Shown here: piece after piece, positions 13,450-23,507 of the stretch
How positions within the stretch are numbered: the stretch's first letter is position 1
Layout: each line of letters opens with the position of its first letter
DNA from: Daucus carota subsp. sativus
Lineage: Eukaryota > Streptophyta > Magnoliopsida > Apiales > Apiaceae
Direction of reading: 5' to 3'
Length of the DNA: 64,000 nt
NCBI RefSeq assembly: GCF_001625215.2
Contig: NC_030382.2
Span: 30,924,610 to 30,988,609 of the forward strand
Position numbers and translations under genes: made by a program
Notes under the pieces: generated by a model
Databases searched by the model: none
What the model was told of the DNA's origin: nothing
The model's input: only the letters and a program-made list of their open reading frames with translations

Positions 13450-16400
13450 TTAGAGGTGACCCTTAGATATAGAAGCCCTAGGATGCTTCCTGACTTGCTC
13501 TGGTGATAATTTATCAGAAGCAGCTCTCTTTGATTTTAGCTGCATATATAAAAGCATCAAGCAGATTAAGATTGGGTAGAGTAGTTTAGCATGCATCTAC
13601 AGTAAACTTATGCAGTGATGTGCTGCCTCCAGACTGACCTTCTCTTCAGCACGCATATAGAAGTGCCTCAGAAGTATATTTTTCTCTTCAGAGGAGATCA
13701 CTGTCAATAGGGTCCATTCAGGTGTAAATATTATGATGAGGAAAAAACAGTATGAAGAGCACAATACTCATTTATCTTCGAAGAATTAAGCTTTTCAAGA
13801 CATAAGCATTACAAATTTCAATCCACTTCAAAATAATCATCATAAGCTAACAAAGGGATTTTAGTACATCTACTAATCAATTACTCCCTCCGTCCCCCTG
13901 AATAGTATACATTGGGGGACGGGGACGCGGCACGGACTTTAATGCTCCCTTAAAATGTAGTTGTGTAATTTATATTTAAAATTTTCTTTTTCTGAATTAA
14001 AGTTTGAATGTTATATTTTTATTCTGAAAAAGAAAATCTCAAAAATAAGTTACGGAATTATATTTTATAAGAGCATTGAAATGCGTGTCGAGCAGTTGAA
14101 AAGAAACGTATACAATTAAATGGGACAGAGGGAGTATAAATAACTGAATCACATAGCCAATAGAACTTTTGTGATAGCCCTTAACCATATATTCTAACTT
14201 TCAGCAATGAGGGGCAGTTGGATAGCGGGACAAATGAGGTTATCTAGATTCAATGTTAATATGCTCTCCATCTTAGTCAAATATAAATGCTCGCTCAAAA
14301 AATTACATTGTCCCCATTTCGAGTAAAAATTGTAAAATTTTATTCTGACTGTGAACTCATTCACATTCTGAAACAGTTACAGTGTTGAGTTTCATGCTTG
14401 AAAAGTCTGAAGTTTATGTTGGCTGGTACATTTCAAATCTTTACAAAGCAACAGAACCGGCATGAGAAAGAGAGGAGGTAACAGAGTACTACTGAAAGTG
14501 TTTATATCAAAATGGCCGCTTATTACACCTAAATATCTCACTTAACTCACCATTCTCAATGAGAGAACATTTAAACCACTTAAATCACTGTATATATAGC
14601 ACTCCGTGATGTTTCTATATAAACAATATGGAAAAAGTGACAAAATTGAAACTTTGTTATTTAAATTAATCATTATTTTTATGCTTTATTGGTCAAATAG
14701 TTATCCCACAAGTGCTACATCAGCACATAACCTCCATTCTATAATTTTTTTTGGTTTTTTTAAGAAGTTTAACGGAGTATTAGATATGGTGATTTAGTGG
14801 TTTAAATGAGCTCCCGCACAGAATGGCAAGTCAAGTGAGATATTTGAGTGCAATTAGTGACCACTTAGATATAAACCCCCATAAAAATATCTCTAGAATA
14901 CAGCAAAATCAATACCAACAAGAATTTCTATTGGATTCTATGTTACAAGAAAGTTATGATGAAGCAATGTCAACCAAAATAATACACCTAATACAAAAAC
15001 AACGAAGAAGAAAAAGTAATTTTATCAACAATACCTTGGTCTGGTGGGGGGAGTGTGCGATCATGAGTAGGATGGTAAGTGATAGGCGTCATTTTCTAAG
15101 AAAGATATAAAACAAGTAATAAGTGATAAAACCAAATGTACATGCACAGACGCTGAAAAACATGTTTCAAATTTAACAAATCAACAAAGTGATATAAGAC
15201 CGAGCATAAGCCCTTTTTTAACAAGCAAAAGCCCTTCTGGGAAGGCTTTGTTTTTACAAGTTTATTGGTTGCCTGGTAAGTCATCATTAAGTGGCTAACA
15301 AGAAGCTGCATTGCAGTAGCTGACTCCACTAAGGTACTGTTTGGGGTTGCTGTTGCAGACAGTAACAGCAGCTTTTTGCTGAAAAACAGGTGAAAAATTG
15401 TTTGGTAAATCTAAAAGCAGCTTTTCTGAACAGCAGCTTTTAGCTGAAAAGCTGCTTTTAGAAAAAGCAGGTCCTCACATGCTTTTGGAAAAAGCTGTTT
15501 TCAGCTTTTGCAGAAAGCTGTTACAAATTTCACTATCAAAACTCACCAAATAAATTATTTTTTTATATTATAACTCAATATTTGCAAATATTAGAAAAAA
15601 TTACCAAACAGTTATCTGATTTCTACAACAACACTTTTTTTACCAGCACTTTTTCTGACAGCACAGCAATTTTTAACAGCACTCCCAAACAGACCCTAAT
15701 ACCCCAAAGTATATTTTTAAACGAAACTGTAACTTAAAACTAATAGGGTAGGATCTAGAAAGCAGGGATACTTCATCTGGGTGAAGAACTGCGTAGGGGA
15801 TACTTGGGGGTGCGGGGGTGCGGCGGGGTGCGGCGGGATACGCACGGGATACGCCACGTGGCGTATCGGTGGAGGCAGCGATGGGGATACGCGGGGGTGC
15901 GGGGATGGGGGTGCGGCAGTGGCACAAATCGTAATTTTTAACAACTTTTTTTTTTTTTTTTTAAAACTTAAAATTAGTTGGTCAAAAGAAAGAAAAGAGG
16001 GATCAAAACCTAATTAGACTAATTGAGTACCTGTACGAGAGAGAGCATAGCATCTCCAGCTCAAGTATGTCGATTGGTAAGTGTGTTTTCTGTAATATCT
16101 GCTCATGTGTGTCTATAGATTGTGAGTATATATAATTGCTCGTGTGTGTGTGTGTATATTTCTATCTCTAGTAGGATTGATTTAGTTATTCCGCTATTTT
16201 GTTCTACTTAAATGCATCTTATGAATTATTTATTTTACACAAACACAGATATATATATATAATATTTTTAATATTTTAATATTTGCCGTATCCCCCCGTA
16301 CCCGTATCCCCATATTTTGGAATTTGACGAATTCCCGTATCCACGTACTGCGCACCCGCACTCCCGCACCCGCACTCATGCTTCCTAGGGTAGGATATTA

Positions 16401-18761
16401 AACAAAGGCAGGTCAAAATCTTGTAGTAAAAAGAAAAATAGAGAAAGAAAATGGACAAAAATAACCAGTTCCTACATCGTAATGACATCAAAGAATATAT
16501 TGCACTTCAATCATTCTCAATTTGTATCTAGCAGTGCAAATCAGAACAAAGTACATGTATCAGTTCTCTACAGCAGGGATGCGTTGGTAAATATTAAGGA
16601 CTACAGACTACTGTATTTCAAGGCTAAGTTCCACTTGCAGGCTTAATTAGCTAATTCAGAATTCAACAAAAGGTAAGATATGTTAAAAGTCAAGATGCTG
16701 ATATAGAAACCGATAGACCAAAAAATGGTAGTCACTCCACAGTTTTTCCTTTTTGGGATTATAAATTTTTGCATTGCGCAATTGCTACATACATACATAC
16801 ATAAATATACAGTATATATGTAACAAATACTCAGTATAAACTAGTCTAACTGCTTCAACACAAAGATTTGGTGTTTAATATACTCTTATTACAAATAACC
16901 TACTGATGTTTTCAATTTATTCATAATCTAGCTTGCAAGTCTACTACATTCTGAACACCACATTTCTGAACAAACTCTGTGATACATTACATTACAGATA
17001 CTAGAACCACATTACCAATCCTAAAAGCATTCAACTGCTAAGTTGGTTTTATATGAGAGGCAAATTAACGTTCTTGATTGGCTAACCAAACAATAACAGG
17101 ACTGTGTTCATGAATGCACAGAGAAAAGGAAGCCTCTGTGTTGGTGTACTTATTTAATTGGGAGTGGGGAGTCTATAAAACATAAACCAGTTAGGACTAG
17201 ATATGTTACCAATCTAAACATTTGATGATTAAAAAAAATACATGTCGATGATATATACAATTATTATTTTCCTAGTGGGCTAGTGGCAATAGGCTAAGAC
17301 ATTGTAGAAGTTGTGAAATGGCTGGTGACGACTGTACAAGGTACGATGTGGTTTTTAACAAACTGGCGTGGGCGAAAGATGGGATCAGTCTATTTTAGGT
17401 TACTGAAATAAGTTCTAATTTATATGTTTTTAGTGAACCTACTGTATTGAGCTAAAGATACACTTAAAATCTATTAGTAGTGCATGAAAAAAGTAATCAA
17501 ATTAATGCTAACTTCTGACATAAAAACCAGGATACAGAGTGAGATTCAGTTGTTTTAGAACACGCAATCAATTAAAAGACGTCATTGTCCCACTAAGAAA
17601 TATTAGCATACACAAGATTATGACACTAAAGAGTGATCAGTGAGCACCAAAATGTTAATATTCCTTAAACATTCAAGTTTCCACCGTTGTTGAATGCAGA
17701 AAAACTTATGGTTGGCAACAAAATGAGAGCTTATGCTTACAGGAAGAAATCGAATAACACAATCATGAATGATATTCCTAACCAAAAAATTAAAATGGAA
17801 AACAAATATAAATACTAAACACGTAGCCGCATCTCGACTACATGTCTAGACTTGCCTCAGAATGTGGTTGTGGCCTTAAAGGATTTGACAGATTTGTCAA
17901 AAAATCACATAAGCCCAAGGATCATGCTTACACATAACCTCGAGTCCTCAACAACTCACATCCGGTGTTCCGACATTCATGTGAAAACCCAGCACCTAGG
18001 GAATACACATGACTTATCCCGTTAAGTTCAAATCGAACAATGGCAAGGGACACCAAAGTCTTTTGTAGAGCAGGTCCAAGGTCCTCGCCCTACGGATCCC
18101 CAGAGCAAAATCAAGCTGGCCTATTGATCCTAACAGTCCACTAAGACCTGCATGATTCCACCAATTTGGTCCAATCTTACTATCATACAGAACCTACGGA
18201 TTTTACCCTAAAGCTGACCCACAAAATCTACACAACTACTTACATACACAACCCACTTGCAAGAATACATCTAAATGTTCTAATGGCTACAGAAAAACAA
18301 AACAATTTGATTTGATCCTCGTACACCGAAGTCTGAGCAATCTCAGACTTCTTCAATCAGCCACAAACTAGTTGAATTTAATACTACAGTTCTTGTTGTT
18401 ACAGGATAGCTCCAACAACATTTAGCATTGCTACCTCACTTAACTCAAATGCAACTTAAAACAAAACCCTTTAAATTACATTATTCAAATTATACAATTT
18501 AAGCTCATAAATCAAAGAACAAACTCAGAAATGAAGTGGGTCATATATAAAATTATACGTCTAATCTGAAAACTAAATTGAATCCACCTCCCCGTATAAC
18601 AAAGTTGTGAAAAAATCAAGTAGAGAGAGTAGAAAAGCTAGACGAGTAAGAAGAAAAGTGAAGGAGAGAGTTATTACAGAGGGATTAGAAGGATCAGAGG
18701 GTCTGAGTTGGCTGAAATTATGGGGGTCGTAGGAGGGCAAGTCGCCGAGATTCGACCCCAT
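13450..18761 (-). CDS. DDA1: DET1- and DDB1-associated protein 1 (DDA1)
   Basis: Exons on the minus strand are 18761-18678 (84 bp), 15095-15035 (61), 13700-13639 (62) and 13539-13450 (90). Phases join exactly (0, 1, 0) to give a 98-residue protein. Read in order they give [18 protein letters not shown]..., [41 protein letters not shown] and [15 protein letters not shown]..., the DDA1 family pattern with its NFSQ, TLPPPDQ and LLRHFY blocks. DDA1 is a small subunit of the COP10-DET1-DDB1 module of CUL4 E3 ubiquitin ligases. In Arabidopsis it helps select ABA receptors for degradation. Each exon is too short to be found by simple ORF length. Intron 1 (3.58 kb) contains the elements at 15333-15696 and 15755-16388, and intron 2 holds a Stowaway-like MITE. 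All splice dinucleotides are canonical. Confidence 0.93.
13884..14134. mobile_element. Stowaway-like MITE in DDA1 intron 2
   Basis: The 251-bp element has ends CTCCCTCCGTCCC and, inward from the right, CTCCCTCTGTCCC. It is flanked by TA at 13882-13883 and 14135-14136, the Tc1/mariner Stowaway signature. It sits in the intron between DDA1 exons 2 and 3 and leaves the splice sites untouched. Confidence 0.8.
15333..15696. mobile_element. PIF/Harbinger-like MITE (TAA target duplication) in DDA1 intron 1
   Basis: The 364-bp element has inverted ends GGTACTGTTTGG / GGGTCTGTTTGG, each followed by a TGCTGTT-containing subterminal region. TAA lies on both sides (15330-15332 and 15697-15699). The inside is rich in AGCAGCTTTT and its complement, so it can fold extensively on itself. 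A 3-bp TAA/TTA duplication fits PIF/Harbinger (Tourist-type) MITEs. Confidence 0.7.
15755..16388. mobile_element. Non-autonomous hAT element with G-rich subterminal repeats
   Basis: A perfect 8-bp target duplication GGTAGGAT (15747-15754 and 16389-16396) brackets a 634-bp insert. Its ends are CTAGAAAGCA and, inward from the right, CTAGGAAGCA. This fits the hAT superfamily. The left subterminal 150 bp is a mosaic of GGGGTGCGG and GGGATACG motifs including a GCCACGTGGC palindrome. The right end carries the complementary set (CCCGCAC, CGTATCCC). There is no transposase. The ORFs read across the G-rich part in both strands are composition artefacts. It lies in DDA1 intron 1, 60 bp from the preceding MITE. 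Confidence 0.85.
16389..18677. other. Remainder of DDA1 intron 1
   Basis: This is intronic sequence between the hAT element and DDA1 exon 1. Positions 17820-18360 are less AT-rich than their surroundings and look like an old insertion, but I could not match them to a gene or element on either strand. Confidence 0.45.
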
Positions 18762-19145
18762 CACCTGCTATTCCGCTGAATCCGACACCCGAGATTGTAG
18801 ATACGTCTACACATCTTACAAACCAAACTTTTAAAAAGGAAACGTACCACTAATCATAGGCATGCTAATCACAGGAACGAGTTTGAGTTGTTTTTTTTTA
18901 TCGAACCGAGCCAATTTCGTTTGATTTATTATAATTTTTTTAATTTTTAATTTGTATTCGAGTCTGTTAATAAATGAATCTGTTTCGGATAATGTTACGT
19001 AATTTAAAAAAAATTCTCAAATTTCTTTACCAAGTGATACGGCAGATTAGTGAAAAATTGTGATCGGGTGATTCATGTATAAAGGGGGTCTCATTATCAT
19101 TATTATTGGAGTGAATGCAGTCGATCAGAGTTCGACACATAATTT

Positions 19146-20326
19146 TTTTATATTTTTTTGAAAATGAGAATAAATCTCACAAATAAGAATCGGCAATTCT
19201 CCGTGATAATTTTTTCATTCAAGAAAGCTTATTATCTAACCGTCAGACATGCAAGATGACCGGGGAAATTTAGACAATAAAACTTTAATGTCCGAAAAGA
19301 AAAACCCGTTTTCTTCCAAGAATCTTGAAAATAAAACAACAGAAACAAGTAGAATATAAGTCGATATATATCAGATTATATATATATTATAAAAATAAAA
19401 AAAATATATCCAATAATTAATTATTAATAAAATCACATATATATGCATGTGCTGATTAAAATATTCACACAATTATGATAACTCATAATTGAGACAATTA
19501 AACTCTTAATAAAGGAACAATTAATAAAATATTAACGCCCTCAATTACGAGGCACAATATACGCCCTCAATTATGAGGCACAATAAACGCCCTCAATTAA
19601 GAGGCACAATTAACGCCTCTATTAAGATGCAATTAACTCCCAAACTGATCCCGGAACGTCGCCGCAACGCTCAGCCACCACCGCTGCGCCATCCCTCACG
19701 CACACGACCGCAAAAACATGAAGTCAAATTATCAACCAATTACTCAGCAAGGCACAACTCGGCAGAAATCAACCACGCGGCAACACAATACTACAAATCA
19801 AAGCAACTCAGAACAAACATATTATAAAACCAGAACAAAAAAATAGAGTAGCCCAACCATTACAATCATCTGAATATGACACTCGGCTGTGAACCAAACT
19901 CAAGGACTCGACTCAAAACTGACTCAGTGAGGAGCATGAACTCGCACAGGACCATCAGGACTCTTAAAACACAAAAACACAACAGGACTGTACCAAATTG
20001 CAGCCGAAAACAGAGGAAACAAAATCATACAAAACAAAACTCATCCAACAACAAAGAAGAACAGAGACTCGGTGCTATTGACTCAGACGCGCGACTCAGT
20101 AAATTGACTCAGTGAAGACGATGAACTCGAAACAGACTCGGTGCGAAATCAAAACAAACAAAACCAATAAAACAAACTGCTACTCGAACAACAGCAACTC
20201 GCCGTGACTCGGTGACTAAACCACCGACTCGCTGTGTGCGCTTCGATTTTGGATTGGGAGATTTGAGAGATTCGGGGAGGGTTAATGATAGTGGACTTTT
20301 GATATATTGTTGTGTATGCTATTATA
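19146..20326 (-). mobile_element. 1.18-kb non-coding retroposon with 17-bp target duplication and repeated GAGTC motifs
   Basis: AGTTCGACACATAATTT occurs identically at 19129-19145 and 20327-20343 and brackets 1,181 bp. The left end is T-rich (TTTTATATTTTTTTG), so the element is on the minus strand with an A-rich 3' tail. This is the hallmark of LINE-type target-primed insertion. Read in its own sense, the first ~430 bp contains about eleven GAGTC pentamers, many in the longer context CACYGAGTC. A 26-bp tandem repeat follows near the middle. No ORF of useful size is open in the element's sense, and I recognise no RNA gene. It could be a very long SINE-like element, an internally deleted LINE, or a retroposed non-coding transcript. 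Confidence 0.7.
19535..19634. repeat. 26-bp tandem repeat inside the retroposon
   Basis: Three consecutive 26-bp units start at 19535, 19561 and 19587. Each reads ACGCCCTCAATTA, then one variable base, then GAGGCACAAT plus two bases. A degenerate fourth partial unit follows. The units differ at only one to three positions, so the array is recent or homogenised. Confidence 0.85.
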
Positions 20327-20377
20327 AGTTCGACACATAATTTGAGAAAGAAAATTTGGGATAATTTTTGGGTGTTA

Positions 20378-21438
20378 GACCATCTCCAATGCAGGCCCAA
20401 GTGCCGTATTGGGGTCCGTGAAAGTGATCCTACATTTATTTTGTGCGCTGGAGTTGAGGAGAGACTTGGCCAGGACCCAAGTTGGTGTCCTAGACAAGTG
20501 AAGCAGCTTTTTAATTTTTTTTGTTGTTTTGCGTGACTGTGCATGCACAGTACCACCCACCACCCATTGTCTTGTCTATGTTTATTGTTTGGTGAAAGAT
20601 CAACTTTTCTGTAAAGCTGAAATATAACGTAAATATTAACGTAAATATTTTTTGAAAAACATAACGTTCAAATTTTTTTAACTATAAATACTCAATTCAT
20701 TCATCAAATTTTTTTCAACTTATTTCTCTTCTGAAAATTGAGCTTATAATTTTTTCCTAAGAGAAACATGAATCCAAATAATTTTTCATCTTCAAACCCA
20801 CAAAATCCGAACCCACAAAATTCCCAATTCTCGAATACTCAGTATCATATTACATAATATGATTGTCGAAGACGAGAGAGACACATATGCTACCTCATTC
20901 GGTCCTCTGCCAACTTATGATAATGCAACAAACGGTTTATCACAACCAAACCTAGAGGAGGAACCTTTTGCCCCTTATGAAAGGTATATCCAAAATAATG
21001 TCCGAATTCGTGACAGACAGAAACATCGCCAACTGCAAGCTGATTTAATTGAGCATATCTCACAATTTCATAATAATCATTAATTTATGTAATATGTAAT
21101 GTTTTCAATTTTATGTTTTTTTTATTCTTGTAATGTGTTTTTTTTATCATGCTTTTCCTTTAATTAATCATGAGTGTTTTTAATTATGTCTTTTGTTTTT
21201 TAAATAATCGTTTATCATTTAATTTATTTTGTTATTATTAAGTAAAATACATTTAAGATCTAATGTTAGTTAAATGTAATAGTATATAAAGTTAACAGAT
21301 GGGGCCGGTTAAAATTGTGGACTCAGGCTTTGCGTTGGAGCAGCTGGGACATGTGAAATGAAAAACTAACTTTTGCTTACTTGGATCCAAAGTGGGACCC
21401 AAAAAAACTTGGACATGGGCTTACCACTGGAGATGGTC
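20378..21438 (+). mobile_element. PIF/Harbinger element, internally deleted
   Basis: The 1,061-bp element has inverted ends GACCATCTCCAATG and GACCATCTCCAGTG. It is flanked by TTA on both sides (20375-20377, 21439-21441), the PIF/Harbinger target duplication. It retains an A/T-rich leader, a short reading frame from 20768 (MNPNNFSSSNPQ...) that stops after about 30 codons, and then a fragment of the transposase C-terminus at 20859-21083. The middle of the transposase, including the DDE catalytic residues, is missing, so it is a deletion derivative that needs transposase from elsewhere. It inserted 34 bp from the retroposon's right-hand target repeat. Confidence 0.85.
20859..21083 (+). pseudogene. 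PIF/Harbinger transposase C-terminal remnant
   Basis: The 74 codons begin MIVEDERDTY and end DRQKHRQLQADLIEHIS. In intact plant PIF-type transposases the end of the domain reads (HN)MIVEDER, and the final helix carries a QLQ-DLIEHIW-like motif. Everything upstream of that point is deleted. The remaining frame has no internal stop, but it cannot be catalytic. Confidence 0.75.
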
Positions 21439-21518
21439 TTAGGCCCTCGTTATAACTGTATCCTTTATTAATGCCCTAAATATCACGATCTAAAAAATAC
21501 CGAAAATATTATTTATTA

Positions 21519-21699
21519 ACGCTGTATCGTGTAGCGTTTTAGATTTTTTTACAACACGCTACGTCGTCTAGCGTTCTGTTAGGATTAAAATAACATAACG
21601 CTATTTTATGTAGCGTTTGGTTTGGGTTAAAAGAAACAAACGCTACATCGTGTAGCGCTTTGTTAGGGTTAAACAACAAAACGTTACATGATCTAATGT
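21519..21699. repeat. Array of five 19-bp palindromes at 37-42-bp spacing
   Basis: Units at 21519-21537, 21556-21574, 21598-21616, 21640-21658 and 21681-21699 are each close to ACGCTAC-NNNNN-GTAGCGT, an inverted repeat able to form a short hairpin. The first four spacers share GTTNGGRTTAAA-like sequence, so the whole ~42-bp unit is tandemly repeated. The last unit is the most degenerate (ACGTT...AATGT). No gene is present here. The next gene, the WRKY, starts 2.6 kb away. Confidence 0.85.
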
Positions 21700-22081
21700 T
21701 TTCATCCAAAATTGAAAATTCTAGATTATTTGCCGTTAATAACTGGTATTTAAGAGTTATTTTCCAAATAAATTATTCTGGGTATTACTTCTGCTTCTAT
21801 GAGATTTGAGACTATTTTTCCATTTTTTGGGGATACCTAGCCTTTTTCATTTGTTTCAAGTCGAGTCGTGTTAAACGATAATTTCCTTAATTTTTTCCGT
21901 CGCCTTTTTAAAATCTAAAATCCAAAATATATTTGAACAAAAGATACAAAACTTACATAAGTTTTCAGAAACAAATCCTCATATTTATTAATTTTTATTA
22001 AAAATCTGCTAGCTATATACTGAAACTCTTATATTTGTCATCCTTCATTTTAAATTTCCCAGCCTATTTGGAAGCCCTACT

Positions 22082-22285
22082 AGAGTTGTTGCAGTGCGGG
22101 CGGTGCGGGTTTTTTCCTAAATCGTAACCACACCGCGTAATATAAAAACCGCGTAAACCACATCACAAAATTGTGGTGCGGCGTCGTGCGATTCGTGAGG
22201 TTTGTGTGGTTTATACATTCAAAAAATTTATACTTTTGAATGACAATATAAATATACTTTTGAACTATATGTATTTAAAAATAAA

Positions 22286-22316
<31 letters not shown>

Positions 22317-22794
22317 GTTAACAAATTTAGAGTTACAATACTAATCAAAAGAAAGATAAACTAGCTAAGATATAAGTATGATAATGATTAAGATGAAAAG
22401 ATTTCAACACTAACAAATTATTTATTGAAAACGGATAATTATAATATTTTATTTGCCGTATTAGAATTAAGTAACTAACATTAATTTATATTGTAAAATT
22501 ATTAAAATTAAGTTGAGTAATTTAAACATATATACACACATTGAAGATAACATCATAATAAATAATCTATCTATATAATATAAATATTTATAATTATATG
22601 TGTTATATTTTAATATATTAGAAAATAGCGGTGCGGTGCGGTGCGATTTGAACCGCGCTTGTATAATGTCAAACCGCAACCTGCAACGCACCGCGCGTTT
22701 GTAAAAATTTCAATTCACAACCGCACTACGAAAAAGAAAAACCGCATTTTGTGGTGTGGTGTGGAGCGGTGCGGGCGGTTTTATGAACACCCCT
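22082..22794. mobile_element. hAT-like non-autonomous element with GCGGT repeats
   Basis: The right end, read inward, is AGGGGTGTTCATAAAACCGC, a familiar plant hAT-type terminus. The left end AGAGTTGTTGCAGTGCGGGC is its diverged partner. Flanks GCCCTACT and GCCCTCTA are a decayed 8-bp duplication at best. Both subterminal regions carry GCGGT/ACCGC repeats (GCGGTGCGGTGCGGTGCG at 22628-22645). The centre is AT-rich with a TA microsatellite near 22290-22316. There is no transposase. Confidence 0.6.
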
Positions 22795-23102
22795 GCCCTC
22801 TAGGATCATCAATTATTAATTCATCATTTTCAGGAATAGAAGCCAAATGATGATGAGCATCATTTGTCAGAATTTGCTTTTGCTTCCGCAACAGAATTTG
22901 AGATTTACTTAGAAATTTTCACACCTTCAGAAATTTGAATTGACTGCTTGGTTTGGGCTTGATCTTTAAAAGTAGAGATCATAGCAATGTCCTCTTTTGA
23001 GTTTTTCAGCTTTCATCATGGTCAGTATTATTATCATTTTTTTTGGATTAACACGTTTTAATAATTTTTTGGCTTAGAGTCTACTGTCTATATATATTCG
23101 GG

Positions 23103-23507
23103 TTAATAATTAAGTCAGTCACCAAAGTGCGCTCAATTTATCAAGTTGGTCACTAAAATCAAAACGGTCTCAAATTAATCATTTAATTCTGTTACAGGTA
23201 TCTCAAAATATGAGTTCAGAAAATAAAAATATTATTTAAAGAAATTTATATATTGTTCTTGAATTTTACTACAACTAAGTACAATATTATGACTTCTAAG
23301 ACTTATGATAATATATTTAGATTTACCAAATTAATATACTATTTTTTTATTATATAATTATTTTTTTGTTTTAATTAAAATAAATAATAAATAAATTTGA
23401 TAAAATTTAAATATATTATCATAAACACTAGAAGTCATAATCCTATACCTAGTTGTGATTACATTCAAGAATAACGTATAAATCTCTATAAATAGAATAA
23501 TGAAGAA
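23103..23507. mobile_element. Foldback MULE-type element, right arm truncated
   Basis: It starts GGTTAATAATTAAGTCAGTCACC and carries a long imperfect inverted repeat centred near 23370. It shares arm sequence (TTATGACTTCTA, ATGATAATATATTTAGAT, CAAAATATGAGTTC) with the complete foldback element at 32326-32830. The outer part of the right arm is missing after about 23507, so no target duplication can be read. Confidence 0.65.

Noticed and set aside
13267-13506. 79-codon plus-strand frame
   Set aside because: It overlaps the last exon of DDA1 on the opposite strand and shows no family features.
15673-16017. Pro/Arg- and Gly-rich open frames on both strands
   Set aside because: They fall in the G-rich subterminal repeats of the hAT element, and base composition alone explains the lack of stops.
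17820-18360. Less AT-rich segment in DDA1 intron 1 that looked like a gene fragment
   Set aside because: No frame on either strand stays open or resembles a known protein, and no element ends were found.
19535-19634. Repeat-spacer pattern considered as a CRISPR-like array
   Set aside because: The units are contiguous 26-bp tandem copies without unique spacers, in plant DNA.
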